Of a DNA stretch of 34,895 nucleotides, positions 22,940 to 29,953 are shown one piece after another (position 1 is the first letter of the stretch; every line of letters begins with the position of its first letter). The notes below the pieces were generated by a model. That model searched no databases. It saw only the letters and a list, made by a program, of their open reading frames with translations, and had not been told where the DNA came from. The position numbers and the translations under genes are program-made. Source of the DNA: CAYPHJ01 sp964410485 (GTDB lineage Bacteria > Desulfobacterota > Binatia > UBA9968); NCBI GenBank assembly GCA_964410485.1, contig CAYPHJ010000044.1:1-34895 (forward strand), in the 5' to 3' direction.

Positions 22940-24151
22940 TCAGTACGGCGTGTGAATCTCCCTGCCGCTTGTCTCTACATAGATCTTCTCTGACGTGAAT
23001 GGTTTACCGGCCAGCCGATCGATAAGCCAGTTGGTGAGCAGAGTGCGGCCGCGAGGATTGCGGATGGAGTGTCTCTCACCTTCGTAAACGACGAGGAGTT
23101 TCGGAGCCCGGATTTGCTCCATCAATTCGTACACGAATTTCATGTCGCAGTGCTCGTCGTCTTCTCCGGCCACGATCATGTATGGGCATTTGATCTTTGC
23201 GCCAATGCCTTGCAGAGTAAGCGTCTTGGCGAACTCATCAAAGGCGGCTTCGTCGTCGTAGCCCGCCATGTACATGTAATTGAGCTTGAAGGTCGGCGAC
23301 GACATATTGAAGATTGCGTATTGACCGGGTTCGACGCAGACGGCGCTGACCGCGCACGCTTTGAAGCGCGGCTCTTCGGCGACAACCCGAGGTCCCCAGT
23401 ACGAACCCATGCTCGACCCCATCACGGCGAGACGATTGGGGTCGATCTCCGGCCGTTTGACTAAATAATCGCATGCCAGTTTGCCGGCATCGGCATAATT
23501 GGAGGCGGTGCACTTTAGCCCCCGTTCCCGTGTCTCGCCCTGACCGGGCCCGTCAATGGCCAATACCGCAATGCCCTCTTGTAAGAATGAATCGCCATAA
23601 AGCGGTGTGTCTTCTTTAACGCCGTCCATGCCGGGAATGTACATCACGCAAGGCACCTTCTCACCTGCTTTCATATCCGAAGGAAGGTGCAACAAGGCCT
23701 GAATGAGTTTGCCCTCGTAGGGGAGTTCGACGCGCTCGATGGCTCGGCCGGCGTAACGGATGAACTTATCGTAGCAGGCGCGTTTCCTTTCCTGCCAGGC
23801 AATGCGCTTGGGATTGCCGTCCTCATAAATGGCCCACATGGCATTCGTGTACAAGCATGCCGCGATATAATAATGATCGCGTGCCTCGATCAGATGGCCG
23901 GCCTGTTCGCTCTGTCTTGCCAGCTCTTCGCGGCGCGCAGCCACGCGAGAGAACTCGCGTGGAATATCGACGAACTTCTGTACCCTGCGGCTAATTTCCT
24001 GCAGTTCGCTTTGCACGCCGGGACCGCAGTTGCGCAGGATTTTACCCGTGCGTCCCTGATCCCAATCGAGACCGCGGGTTTGGATGACCTGGTCCAGGAG
24101 CCACCGCTGCTCGCGCCAGCGTTTCATCTTGCGTTCAGTCTCAACTTGCAT
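22940..24151 (-). CDS. Alpha/beta hydrolase with helical N-terminal region (DHPON-hydrolase/FrsA-like)
   Basis: The 403-residue product has a charged helical N-terminal region of about 140 residues, then an alpha/beta hydrolase domain. Candidate catalytic residues are nucleophile Ser247 in GSSMGS, an acid at Asp331 or Asp332 in AGEDDEHCD, and His361 in EGERHSI. The oxyanion-side strand reads VMYIPGMDGVKED, and IAVLAIDGPGQGET follows. This layout is known from 2,6-dihydroxypseudooxynicotine hydrolase, a C-C bond hydrolase, and from FrsA-like esterases; the substrate here cannot be assigned. ATG 24151 was chosen for GGGAGGG 4 bases upstream; an earlier in-frame start at 24220 would run into the repeat array. 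It is the first gene of a possible unit with larC. Confidence 0.82.
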   Translation of the reverse strand: MQVETERKMKRWREQRWLLDQVIQTRGLDWDQGRTGKILRNCGPGVQSELQEISRRVQKFVDIPREFSRVAARREELARQSEQAGHLIEARDHYYIAACLYTNAMWAIYEDGNPKRIAWQERKRACYDKFIRYAGRAIERVELPYEGKLIQALLHLPSDMKAGEKVPCVMYIPGMDGVKEDTPLYGDSFLQEGIAVLAIDGPGQGETRERGLKCTASNYADAGKLACDYLVKRPEIDPNRLAVMGSSMGSYWGPRVVAEEPRFKACAVSAVCVEPGQYAIFNMSSPTFKLNYMYMAGYDDEAAFDEFAKTLTLQGIGAKIKCPYMIVAGEDDEHCDMKFVYELMEQIRAPKLLVVYEGERHSIRNPRGRTLLTNWLIDRLAGKPFTSEKIYVETSGREIHTPY

Positions 24152-24415
24152 GATCCCTCCCAACTGGGGTATGGCACGTGGCCTATGGCTCATGGTCCTT
24201 CTACTCCTACTCCTAACCATATGCTATACGCCATATGCTATAAGCCGCTATATGCTACGTGCCATAGGCTATTAAGCTGTCTTTCACAAGCCAGCTAGCA
24301 CAAACAAGTTGGCCATAGCAAACAGGACTTTGGCGCGGCTTAATGCTGGTTGATTCCCGAGTTTATTTATGATTTATAGGTAGTTGACCTTCTCATTTAA
24401 TTTCCGGAACTTACG
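24152..24415. other. Divergent intergenic region upstream of nuoA
   Basis: The left half is filled by a word-repeat array (see 24170-24272). The right half, 24280-24415, is AT-richer and probably holds the nuo operon promoter. A TATGAT at 24368-24373 is a reasonable -10, but no good -35 stands at the right distance. The nuoA start has only a weak CCGGAAC ribosome-binding site. Confidence 0.4.
24170..24272. repeat. Degenerate ATATGCTA-type word-repeat array with long inverted arms
   Basis: The centre has CATATGCTATACGC, CATATGCTATAAGC and CTATATGCTACGTGC, a roughly 14-base word with changes. The outer ends pair with each other: TATGGCACGTGGCCTATGGC at the left and ACGTGCCATAGGC near the right. 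The whole could fold into a long imperfect hairpin. It is non-coding, directly upstream of the hydrolase start. Confidence 0.55.
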
Positions 24416-24802
24416 ATGTTGTTCGACTTTGCTAATGTATTGGTCTTTACGCTGATCGGGCTGGGCTTCGTGGCGGTAAACCTGCTGATCGGCAAGCTGC
24501 TGCGGCCAGATAATCCACAGGTGCGCAAGCTTTCGACTTACGAATGCGGTGAGCCATCGAGCGGCAGCGCCTGGGTCAATTTCAATATCCGGTTTTACCT
24601 TGTAGCGCTAATCTTTATCATCTTTGAGGTGGAAATCGCCTTTATTTTCCCCGTTGCCTCTGTGTTCCGTAACCTGGTGGAAACCGGGGAGGGGCTGCTG
24701 GCATTCATCAAAATCCTCATTTTCGTTGGTATCCTATTTCTCGGCTTGATCTACTCCTGGGCCAAGGGTGACCTGGAATGGGTCAAGAACGTCAGAGCCT
24801 GA
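24416..24802 (+). CDS. nuoA: NADH-quinone oxidoreductase subunit A
   Basis: The 128-residue product is the small membrane subunit at the junction of the arms of complex I. It has three hydrophobic helices (about residues 5-28, 60-82 and 95-118). The conserved loop after the first helix contains STYECGEPSSGSAWVNFNIRFY, with the key Glu-Cys-Gly. Family length is normal. It is the first gene of an eleven-gene complex I operon (nuoA,B,C,D,H,I,J,K,L,M,N). The next gene begins 22 bases after its stop. Confidence 0.96.
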   Translation: MLFDFANVLVFTLIGLGFVAVNLLIGKLLRPDNPQVRKLSTYECGEPSSGSAWVNFNIRFYLVALIFIIFEVEIAFIFPVASVFRNLVETGEGLLAFIKILIFVGILFLGLIYSWAKGDLEWVKNVRA

Positions 24803-24824
24803 AAGGCTTAGTTTTGGAGCTGAT

Positions 24825-25340
24825 ATGAAACCGTTACTGAATTCGTTGCCGGAGACTGTCTTTACCACTAAGGTCGATGATCTGCTCAATTGGGGACGGG
24901 CTTCCTCGCAGTGGTATATGCTGTTTGGCCTGGCATGCTGTGCCATCGAGTTGATGCAGACGGGAGGGCCGCGGGCCGACCTGGATCGCTTTGGGGCTGT
25001 TCCACGGGCTACGCCGCGTCAATCCGATCTGATGATCGTCGCAGGAACGCTCACTTACAAAATGGCCAAGCGGACCAAACTGCTTTATGATCAAATGCCC
25101 GACCCGAAATATGTCATTTCGATGGGCAGTTGCTCGAACTGCGGCGGGCTATTTCAGTTGGCGTACTCCGTGTGCAAGGGCGTCGATAAGATTGTTCCCG
25201 TGGATGTGTATGTCCCGGGTTGCCCACCGCGGCCTGAAGCCCTGACAGAAGGGTTGCTGCGCATTCAAGACAAGATGATGCGCGAACGGTGGCTGGTTCG
25301 GCCCTCCCGGACGGCGGAAGTCGCTTTTGAGGGGCGGTAG
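24825..25340 (+). CDS. nuoB: NADH-quinone oxidoreductase subunit B
   Basis: The 171-residue product carries the N2 4Fe-4S cluster, the last electron carrier before quinone. Ligands are the tandem Cys38-Cys39 (LACCAIELM), Cys103 (MGSCSNCGG) and Cys133 (VPGCPPRPEAL). The quinone-side loop GGPRADLDRFGAVPRATPRQ is intact. ATG 24825 was chosen for GGAG 5 bases upstream and normal length; an in-frame start at 24768 inside nuoA would add 19 unrelated residues. The gene is only two bases from nuoC. Confidence 0.96.
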   Translation: MKPLLNSLPETVFTTKVDDLLNWGRASSQWYMLFGLACCAIELMQTGGPRADLDRFGAVPRATPRQSDLMIVAGTLTYKMAKRTKLLYDQMPDPKYVISMGSCSNCGGLFQLAYSVCKGVDKIVPVDVYVPGCPPRPEALTEGLLRIQDKMMRERWLVRPSRTAEVAFEGR

Positions 25341-25342
25341 GG

Positions 25343-25849
25343 ATGGAGTGTACAGCGGTATACGAGAGTTTGCAGAAGCAGTTTCCCGCAAAGATTCGAG
25401 ATTTCAAGGGAGACGTGCCGGAGCCCTATTGTATTGTCGATTCCACCTCCATCGTCGAGATATGCCGCTTCCTGCGTGATGAGCGCGGAATCGAGTTTGC
25501 AGTCCTGTCGGACCTAACCGCGCTCGACTGGCCCAAGGAAGAGAAGATTCAAGTCGTTTATCACCTGTATTCATACCGGTACAAGCATCAAATCGTCCTG
25601 AAGGTCGATTTGCCGCGAGACAACCCAACCGTGCGGACCGTCGAGGCCGTTTGGAAAGTGGCGAACTGGTTCGAGCGCGAGGTTTTCGATCTGTTCGGGG
25701 TGGTTTTCGACGGCCATAGCGACTTGAGGAGGATCATGCTCCCGGAGGATTGGGTCGGGCATCCTCTGCGCAAGGACTATGTGGAGCAGGAAGAATACGA
25801 CGGAATCAGTACAGAACGCGCTCCTTTAGTGGAGAAACTCCTGCGGTAA
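25343..25849 (+). CDS. nuoC: NADH-quinone oxidoreductase subunit C
   Basis: The 168-residue product is the 30-kDa-type peripheral subunit. The family signature is visible in ANWFEREVFDLFGVVFDGHS followed by DLRRIMLPEDWVGHPLRKDY. It supports the quinone-reducing module with NuoB and NuoD and carries no cofactor. It is a separate gene here, unlike the nuoCD fusion of E. coli. GAGGGG lies 8 bases upstream of the ATG. It is followed after three bases by nuoD. Confidence 0.95.
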   Translation: MECTAVYESLQKQFPAKIRDFKGDVPEPYCIVDSTSIVEICRFLRDERGIEFAVLSDLTALDWPKEEKIQVVYHLYSYRYKHQIVLKVDLPRDNPTVRTVEAVWKVANWFEREVFDLFGVVFDGHSDLRRIMLPEDWVGHPLRKDYVEQEEYDGISTERAPLVEKLLR

Positions 25850-25852
25850 TTT

Positions 25853-26995
25853 ATGAACGACATTGTGGTAGAGCAAGAGAGCGGTTTCTATACCGAAGAC
25901 ATGACCATCAGCGTGGGCCCGCAACATCCCAGCACCCACGGGGTCTTGCGCTTTGTGGTCAAGACCGACGGCGAGGTCATCAGCGAGGCGATTCCGGACG
26001 TGGGCTACCTGCACCGTTCTATAGAAAAGATCGGTGAGAAGGTGACATGGCACGGCTATGTCCCTTATACGGATCGAGCCGATTACCTTGCGGCGATGTT
26101 TGCCAATCAGGGATTTTGTATGGCGGCGGAGAAGCTCGGCGCTGTGGAAGTCACCCGGCGCGGCGAGTTTTGCCGGGTGATCGCCTGCGAGCTCAATCGG
26201 ATCGCAAGCCACCTCATCTCAATCGGTACATTCGGTCAGGATATTGGCGCCATGACCCCGTTCGTGCACGCGCTGCGGGAGCGCGAGAGCGTCAATAATC
26301 TTATGGAGGAGATTTGCGGGGCCCGCCTGACCTATAACTACATTCGCATCGGCGGTGTCGGCTACGATATCCTGCCGGAAACCTGCACGCGGATTGCCGA
26401 GTTCCTCGACCATTTTGACCCCATCGTCGGCGAATACAATCGGCTACTTTCTTACAACAAGATTTTTATCAATCGGCTGGCCGGCGTGGCGGTCGTAAGC
26501 CAGCAGGACGCGCTTTCTTACAATCTCGTAGGCCCCAATCTGCGGGGCTCAGGGATCAATTGGGACATCCGCAGGGACATTCCATACTCGGTCTATCCCG
26601 AACTGGAATTCGACATCCCGTTGGGAACCGGACACGTGGGCGCGCTGGGCGACAGCTACGATCGATATTGGGTGCGGGTGCGCGAGCTGCAGGAGAGCTG
26701 CAAGATTGTCCGGCAGTGCCTCAAAATGCTTCCCAAGGGTCCCGCCATCGCCAAGGTAGCGCGCAAATTCAAGCCGCCGGCGGGCGAGTGTTACGTGCGG
26801 GTCGAAGCGCCGCGCGGGGACATGGGTTATTACGTCGTCAGCGACGGCAGCGAGTACCCTTACCGGGTGCGAATTCGCACGGGTTCGTTCACCGCCATGA
26901 GCATTATCGATAAGCTCAGCAAAGGCATCATGGTTGCCGATTTGATTGCGCTGATAGGCAGCCTTGACGTGGATGCGCCGGAAATTGACCGCTAG
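25853..26995 (+). CDS. nuoD: NADH-quinone oxidoreductase subunit D
   Basis: The 380-residue product is the 49-kDa-type subunit that forms the quinone site with NuoB. GPQHPSTHGVLRFVVKTDGE contains the quinone-contacting histidine region. YVPYTDRADYLAAM carries the conserved tyrosine, followed by MTPFVHALRERE and GVGYDILPETC. The quinone-site end AMSIIDKLSKGIMVADLIAL and the final DVDAPEIDR are normal. The nickel-binding cysteines of related hydrogenases are absent, as expected. In most operons with a full NADH module, nuoE, F and G come next; here nuoH follows after a 14-base gap. Confidence 0.96.
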   Translation: MNDIVVEQESGFYTEDMTISVGPQHPSTHGVLRFVVKTDGEVISEAIPDVGYLHRSIEKIGEKVTWHGYVPYTDRADYLAAMFANQGFCMAAEKLGAVEVTRRGEFCRVIACELNRIASHLISIGTFGQDIGAMTPFVHALRERESVNNLMEEICGARLTYNYIRIGGVGYDILPETCTRIAEFLDHFDPIVGEYNRLLSYNKIFINRLAGVAVVSQQDALSYNLVGPNLRGSGINWDIRRDIPYSVYPELEFDIPLGTGHVGALGDSYDRYWVRVRELQESCKIVRQCLKMLPKGPAIAKVARKFKPPAGECYVRVEAPRGDMGYYVVSDGSEYPYRVRIRTGSFTAMSIIDKLSKGIMVADLIALIGSLDVDAPEIDR

Positions 26996-27009
26996 GACAG
27001 GCGAAGTAC

Positions 27010-28200
27010 ATGCAAGCGTTTGTCGATCGACTCATTGAACAAGGGTATTTTCAAGGTATCCCTACAGACATCGTTTATGCGGCAGCTATGTTTCTCGCCG
27101 CCTTTGCGGTGCTGTCTTTTTTTGTGGCGCCGCTTGCCGGAGTTACGAGCTGGCTCGAGCGGCGGGTCTGGGCCCGCATGCAATCCCGTGTCGGACCGAA
27201 CAGGGTCGGACCGCAGGGTATTCTTCAGTGGTTGGCGGACGGCATTAAAAATCTACTCAAAGAAGACCTCATTCCCGCCGCAGCAGACAGGAGGCTTTTC
27301 TCGCTTGCTCCTTACATTGTATTTGTCGGCTTTCTCTGCGCGTTTGTGGTGATCCCGTTCGGCAGCCAGCTGGTGGTGGCCGATCTGAATGTCGGTATTC
27401 TTTATCTGCTCGCGGTCACTTCTTTTGTCGTCGTGGGGATTTTGATGGCGGGCTGGGCATCGAACAACAAGTGGTCCCTGCTCGGCGGCATGCGCTCGGC
27501 GGCGCAAATCGTCAGCTATGAGATCCCTGCCGGGGTGGCGGTTTTGACGGTCGTCTTTATCGCGGGCACTTTGAGCCTGCAGGGAATCATCGGGAAGCAG
27601 GGATGGGCGCCCTGGGATTGGTTTTTGTTTCACAACCCATTTGCTTTCGCGGCGTTCTTTTTGTTCTTCACGGCCGCGTTGGCCGAAGGCAATCGCACGC
27701 CTTTCGATATTCCCGAAGCGGAGTCGGAGCTGGTCGCGGGCTATGTGACCGAGTACAGCGGCATGCGGTTTTTGTTTTTCTTCTTTGCCGAGTGGGGCAA
27801 CCTCTATGTGATCGGCGCAGTCGCCACCACCCTTTTCCTCGGCGGGTGGCAAGTCCCGCCGGTGACCAGTGATCCGCTGTTTTTGGGCGTGCTCCAGTTC
27901 ATTGTTTTTTTTCTCAAGGCGTATTTCTGGGTGTTTGTCGCCATGTGGGTGAGAGCGACTCTACCGCGAGTCCGCGTTGATCAGTTGATGGCGCTCTGTT
28001 GGAAGTATATGGTACCATTATCGTTTGTTTGCCTTTTGGGCACGGTGGTGTGGATGCTGATCTTCGGCGCAGAGGGCAGTCAGATCTTCAGCGTCGTGCT
28101 GTTTGTGTTCGCTCTGGGCGTGTTCGGATATTTTATCAACCGGGTGCTCTATCAAATCCGCAGCGCGCGGCCGGAGCTGTACTTCAAACCGCATATTTAG
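27010..28200 (+). CDS. nuoH: NADH-quinone oxidoreductase subunit H
   Basis: The 396-residue membrane protein couples quinone reduction to the proton-pumping arm. The quinone-cavity loop WLERRVWARMQSRVGPNRVG followed by PQGILQWLADGIKNLLKED is intact. So is the charged loop AEGNRTPFDIPEAESELVAG leading to YVTEYSGMRFLFFFFAEWGN. About eight membrane helices are visible. Length is at the long end of the family, with about 30 extra residues at the C terminus (FGYFINRVLYQIRSARPELY). It is directly followed by nuoI. Confidence 0.96.
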   Translation: MQAFVDRLIEQGYFQGIPTDIVYAAAMFLAAFAVLSFFVAPLAGVTSWLERRVWARMQSRVGPNRVGPQGILQWLADGIKNLLKEDLIPAAADRRLFSLAPYIVFVGFLCAFVVIPFGSQLVVADLNVGILYLLAVTSFVVVGILMAGWASNNKWSLLGGMRSAAQIVSYEIPAGVAVLTVVFIAGTLSLQGIIGKQGWAPWDWFLFHNPFAFAAFFLFFTAALAEGNRTPFDIPEAESELVAGYVTEYSGMRFLFFFFAEWGNLYVIGAVATTLFLGGWQVPPVTSDPLFLGVLQFIVFFLKAYFWVFVAMWVRATLPRVRVDQLMALCWKYMVPLSFVCLLGTVVWMLIFGAEGSQIFSVVLFVFALGVFGYFINRVLYQIRSARPELYFKPHI

Positions 28201-28215
28201 TGGAATAGAGGGATT

Positions 28216-28773
28216 ATGGGTGTCGTGAGCTACGTCCGGAATATTACGGATACCGTGAAGTCGGTTTTCGAGGGGATGTCGATCACTTTTTCTCATCTGG
28301 TTCGCCGTCCGATGACCATTCAGTATCCGGACAAGATCCCAGTGCCGATCCAGGAAACCTTGCCGCGTCGTTATCGAGGCATTCTCGAGGTGGATCTGGA
28401 TATCTGCACCGGCTGCCTGGCTTGCGAAAGAGTGTGCCCGATTTCGTGCATCACGATCGGCATCGACATGAACAAAGAGACCAAGCAGCGTCAATTTACG
28501 CATTTCGACATCGACATTTGTAAATGCATGTATTGCGGTCTCTGCGCCGAGGTTTGTCCGACCGGATCGATTCGCCATTCACAGGAATTCGAGGGCGCCA
28601 GCTACAATCCCGCCGGCCTGGTGCGTCATTTCGTGACCCAGACGGCGGCGCTTTATAAGCCCAAGAAGGGCGGGGAAACGGATCCGAAATTGGCTCGCAA
28701 GGTCGACATCGGCAACAAATATCTCGATGAATTTGCCACGCCGGATGGAGGGGCTGCCGCGGAGGAGAAATAA
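28216..28773 (+). CDS. nuoI: NADH-quinone oxidoreductase subunit I (2[4Fe-4S])
   Basis: The 185-residue product carries two 4Fe-4S clusters (N6a and N6b) that feed NuoB. Cysteines 64, 67, 70 and 74 (CTGCLACERVCP) and 104, 107, 110 and 114 (CMYCGLCAEVCP) give the two C-x2-C-x2-C-x3-CP sets. The N-terminal amphipathic stretch and the C-terminal tail are typical. In a complex without NuoEFG this subunit would be the natural docking point for ferredoxin or another electron donor. A 112-base gap with a hairpin separates it from nuoJ. Confidence 0.96.
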   Translation: MGVVSYVRNITDTVKSVFEGMSITFSHLVRRPMTIQYPDKIPVPIQETLPRRYRGILEVDLDICTGCLACERVCPISCITIGIDMNKETKQRQFTHFDIDICKCMYCGLCAEVCPTGSIRHSQEFEGASYNPAGLVRHFVTQTAALYKPKKGGETDPKLARKVDIGNKYLDEFATPDGGAAAEEK

Positions 28774-28786
28774 GTCTGTCAGGGAT

Positions 28787-28803
28787 GGCGAGCCAAGCTC
28801 GCC
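28787..28803. other. Perfect stem-loop between nuoI and nuoJ
   Basis: GGCGAGCCAAGCTCGCC: a 7-bp perfect stem with a CAA loop, 13 bases after the nuoI stop. No T-run follows, so it is not an intrinsic terminator. It may stabilise or process the mRNA, or be part of a dispersed repeat. Confidence 0.5.
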
Positions 28804-28885
28804 TCACGCCTCTTGATCCTAAACGAAACTTCCTGTAATTGAGCCAGAAAGCCTTCGACTTTTTCCGATCCCGAAAAATAAGCCC

Positions 28886-29392
28886 ATGGATCTTTCAACG
28901 GCGGTTTTTTATCTAATCGTGATCGTGACGATCGGCTCTGCCGTGATTGTGGCGTTTTCACGGAACATTATCTACTCGGCTTTTTCGCTTCTCGGGACGT
29001 TTGCGGGTGTTGCGGGACTGTATGTTTTCCTTGCCGCCGATTTTGTGGCGGCCGTGCAGGTTTTGATCTATGTCGGCGGCATTCTTATTTTGATCCTTTT
29101 CGCCGTGATGCTCACGCACCGCATCAGCGATGTCGAAATTACTAACCGTGCCGCCGGACGAGTGCCGGCACTGCTCGTGATCGGCGTATTCTTCGCTATT
29201 CTGGTGCAGACCGTGCGCCAAACTCCCTGGGCCCGGGTGAAGGAGCTCACTTACCAACCAACAACCAGCAGAATCGGTGATCTGTTTCTGGAGGAATATC
29301 TCCTGCCCTTTGAGCTGGCTTCGCTGGTGCTACTTGCCGCGATGATCGGAGCGGTGGTTTTGTCACGCAAGGAGATCAGAAAACAGCCATGA
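28886..29392 (+). CDS. nuoJ: NADH-quinone oxidoreductase subunit J
   Basis: The 168-residue membrane subunit has five hydrophobic helices. The family segment VQVLIYVGGILILILFAVML contains the conserved Tyr and pi-bulge region of helix 3, which twists during coupling. Start DLSTAVFYLIVIVTIGSAV and end VLLAAMIGAVVLSRKE are typical. Its stop codon overlaps the nuoK ATG (ATGA), so the two are translationally coupled. There is no clear ribosome-binding site before the ATG. Confidence 0.95.
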   Translation: MDLSTAVFYLIVIVTIGSAVIVAFSRNIIYSAFSLLGTFAGVAGLYVFLAADFVAAVQVLIYVGGILILILFAVMLTHRISDVEITNRAAGRVPALLVIGVFFAILVQTVRQTPWARVKELTYQPTTSRIGDLFLEEYLLPFELASLVLLAAMIGAVVLSRKEIRKQP

Positions 29393-29715
29393 CGGCATTG
29401 CTGTTCTCCCCGAACGAGCTGTCCTCGTACCTTATCGTCGGGGCTGTCCTATTTTGCCTCGGGCTTTTTACGGTTCTCACCCGTCGTAACGCGATTAGCG
29501 TGCTCATGGGGGTGGAACTCATCCTGAACAGCGCGAATATCAATTACGTAGCGTTCTCGCACTTTAGCAGCGGAAATCTCGACGGCCAGATCTACGCCAC
29601 GTTCGTTATCATGCTGGCGGCTGCAGAGTCCGCCGTTGGCCTGGCGATCGTTCTGGCGATCTTTCAGCTCTTCCACACGATCGACGTCACGGCGGCTGAG
29701 ACACTGAAGGAATAG
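29389..29715 (+). CDS. nuoK: NADH-quinone oxidoreductase subunit K
   Basis: The 108-residue, three-helix subunit belongs to the proton channel core. Two conserved membrane glutamates are visible, in GVELILNSANINYVAFS and in AAAESAVGLAIVLAIF, both essential in E. coli NuoK. The start overlaps the nuoJ stop. A 238-base gap filled with repeats follows before nuoL, the largest gap inside the operon. Confidence 0.96.
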   Translation: MTALLFSPNELSSYLIVGAVLFCLGLFTVLTRRNAISVLMGVELILNSANINYVAFSHFSSGNLDGQIYATFVIMLAAAESAVGLAIVLAIFQLFHTIDVTAAETLKE

Positions 29716-29718
29716 TAA

Positions 29719-29947
29719 CGTGCTCGTGATCCGTGCTCGTGTTCGTCGATTCGGGAAAAACGTGTGTTACACAGGGTGAGTATTGAGTCCAGGCTTTCGC
29801 ATTGGGGCGGGGAGAACTCGAGACTCTAGACACGAGACTCGGGACCGTTCTACGAACACGAAACCCCAGCACGACAGACGACATACGAGCACGAGCCACG
29901 AGCACGAGCCACGACATTCGATCACGAACCGCGAGCACGAGCCACGA
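29719..29947. repeat. CACGAGC-type word-repeat array with inverted arms between nuoK and nuoL
   Basis: The left arm (29719-29748) has CGTGCTCGTG, CCGTGCTCGTG and TTCGTCG. The right part (29885-29947) has many CGAGCACGAGCCACG words, the reverse complement of the left words. Between them are related CACGAGAC, GAACACGAAAC and CACGACAGACGAC words. The transcript could fold into large alternative hairpins between nuoK and nuoL. It ends only six bases before the nuoL ATG, which has no normal ribosome-binding site. No coding potential. Confidence 0.65.
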
Positions 29948-29953
29948 TAACCT

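Noticed and set aside
24170..24272. Possible CRISPR array
   Set aside because: The repeat words are short, vary in length and sequence, and have no constant spacers; no cas genes are nearby.
24368..24373. Sigma-70 promoter for the nuo operon
   Set aside because: TATGAT is a fair -10, but no acceptable -35 lies 16-18 bases upstream, so I do not list it as a promoter.
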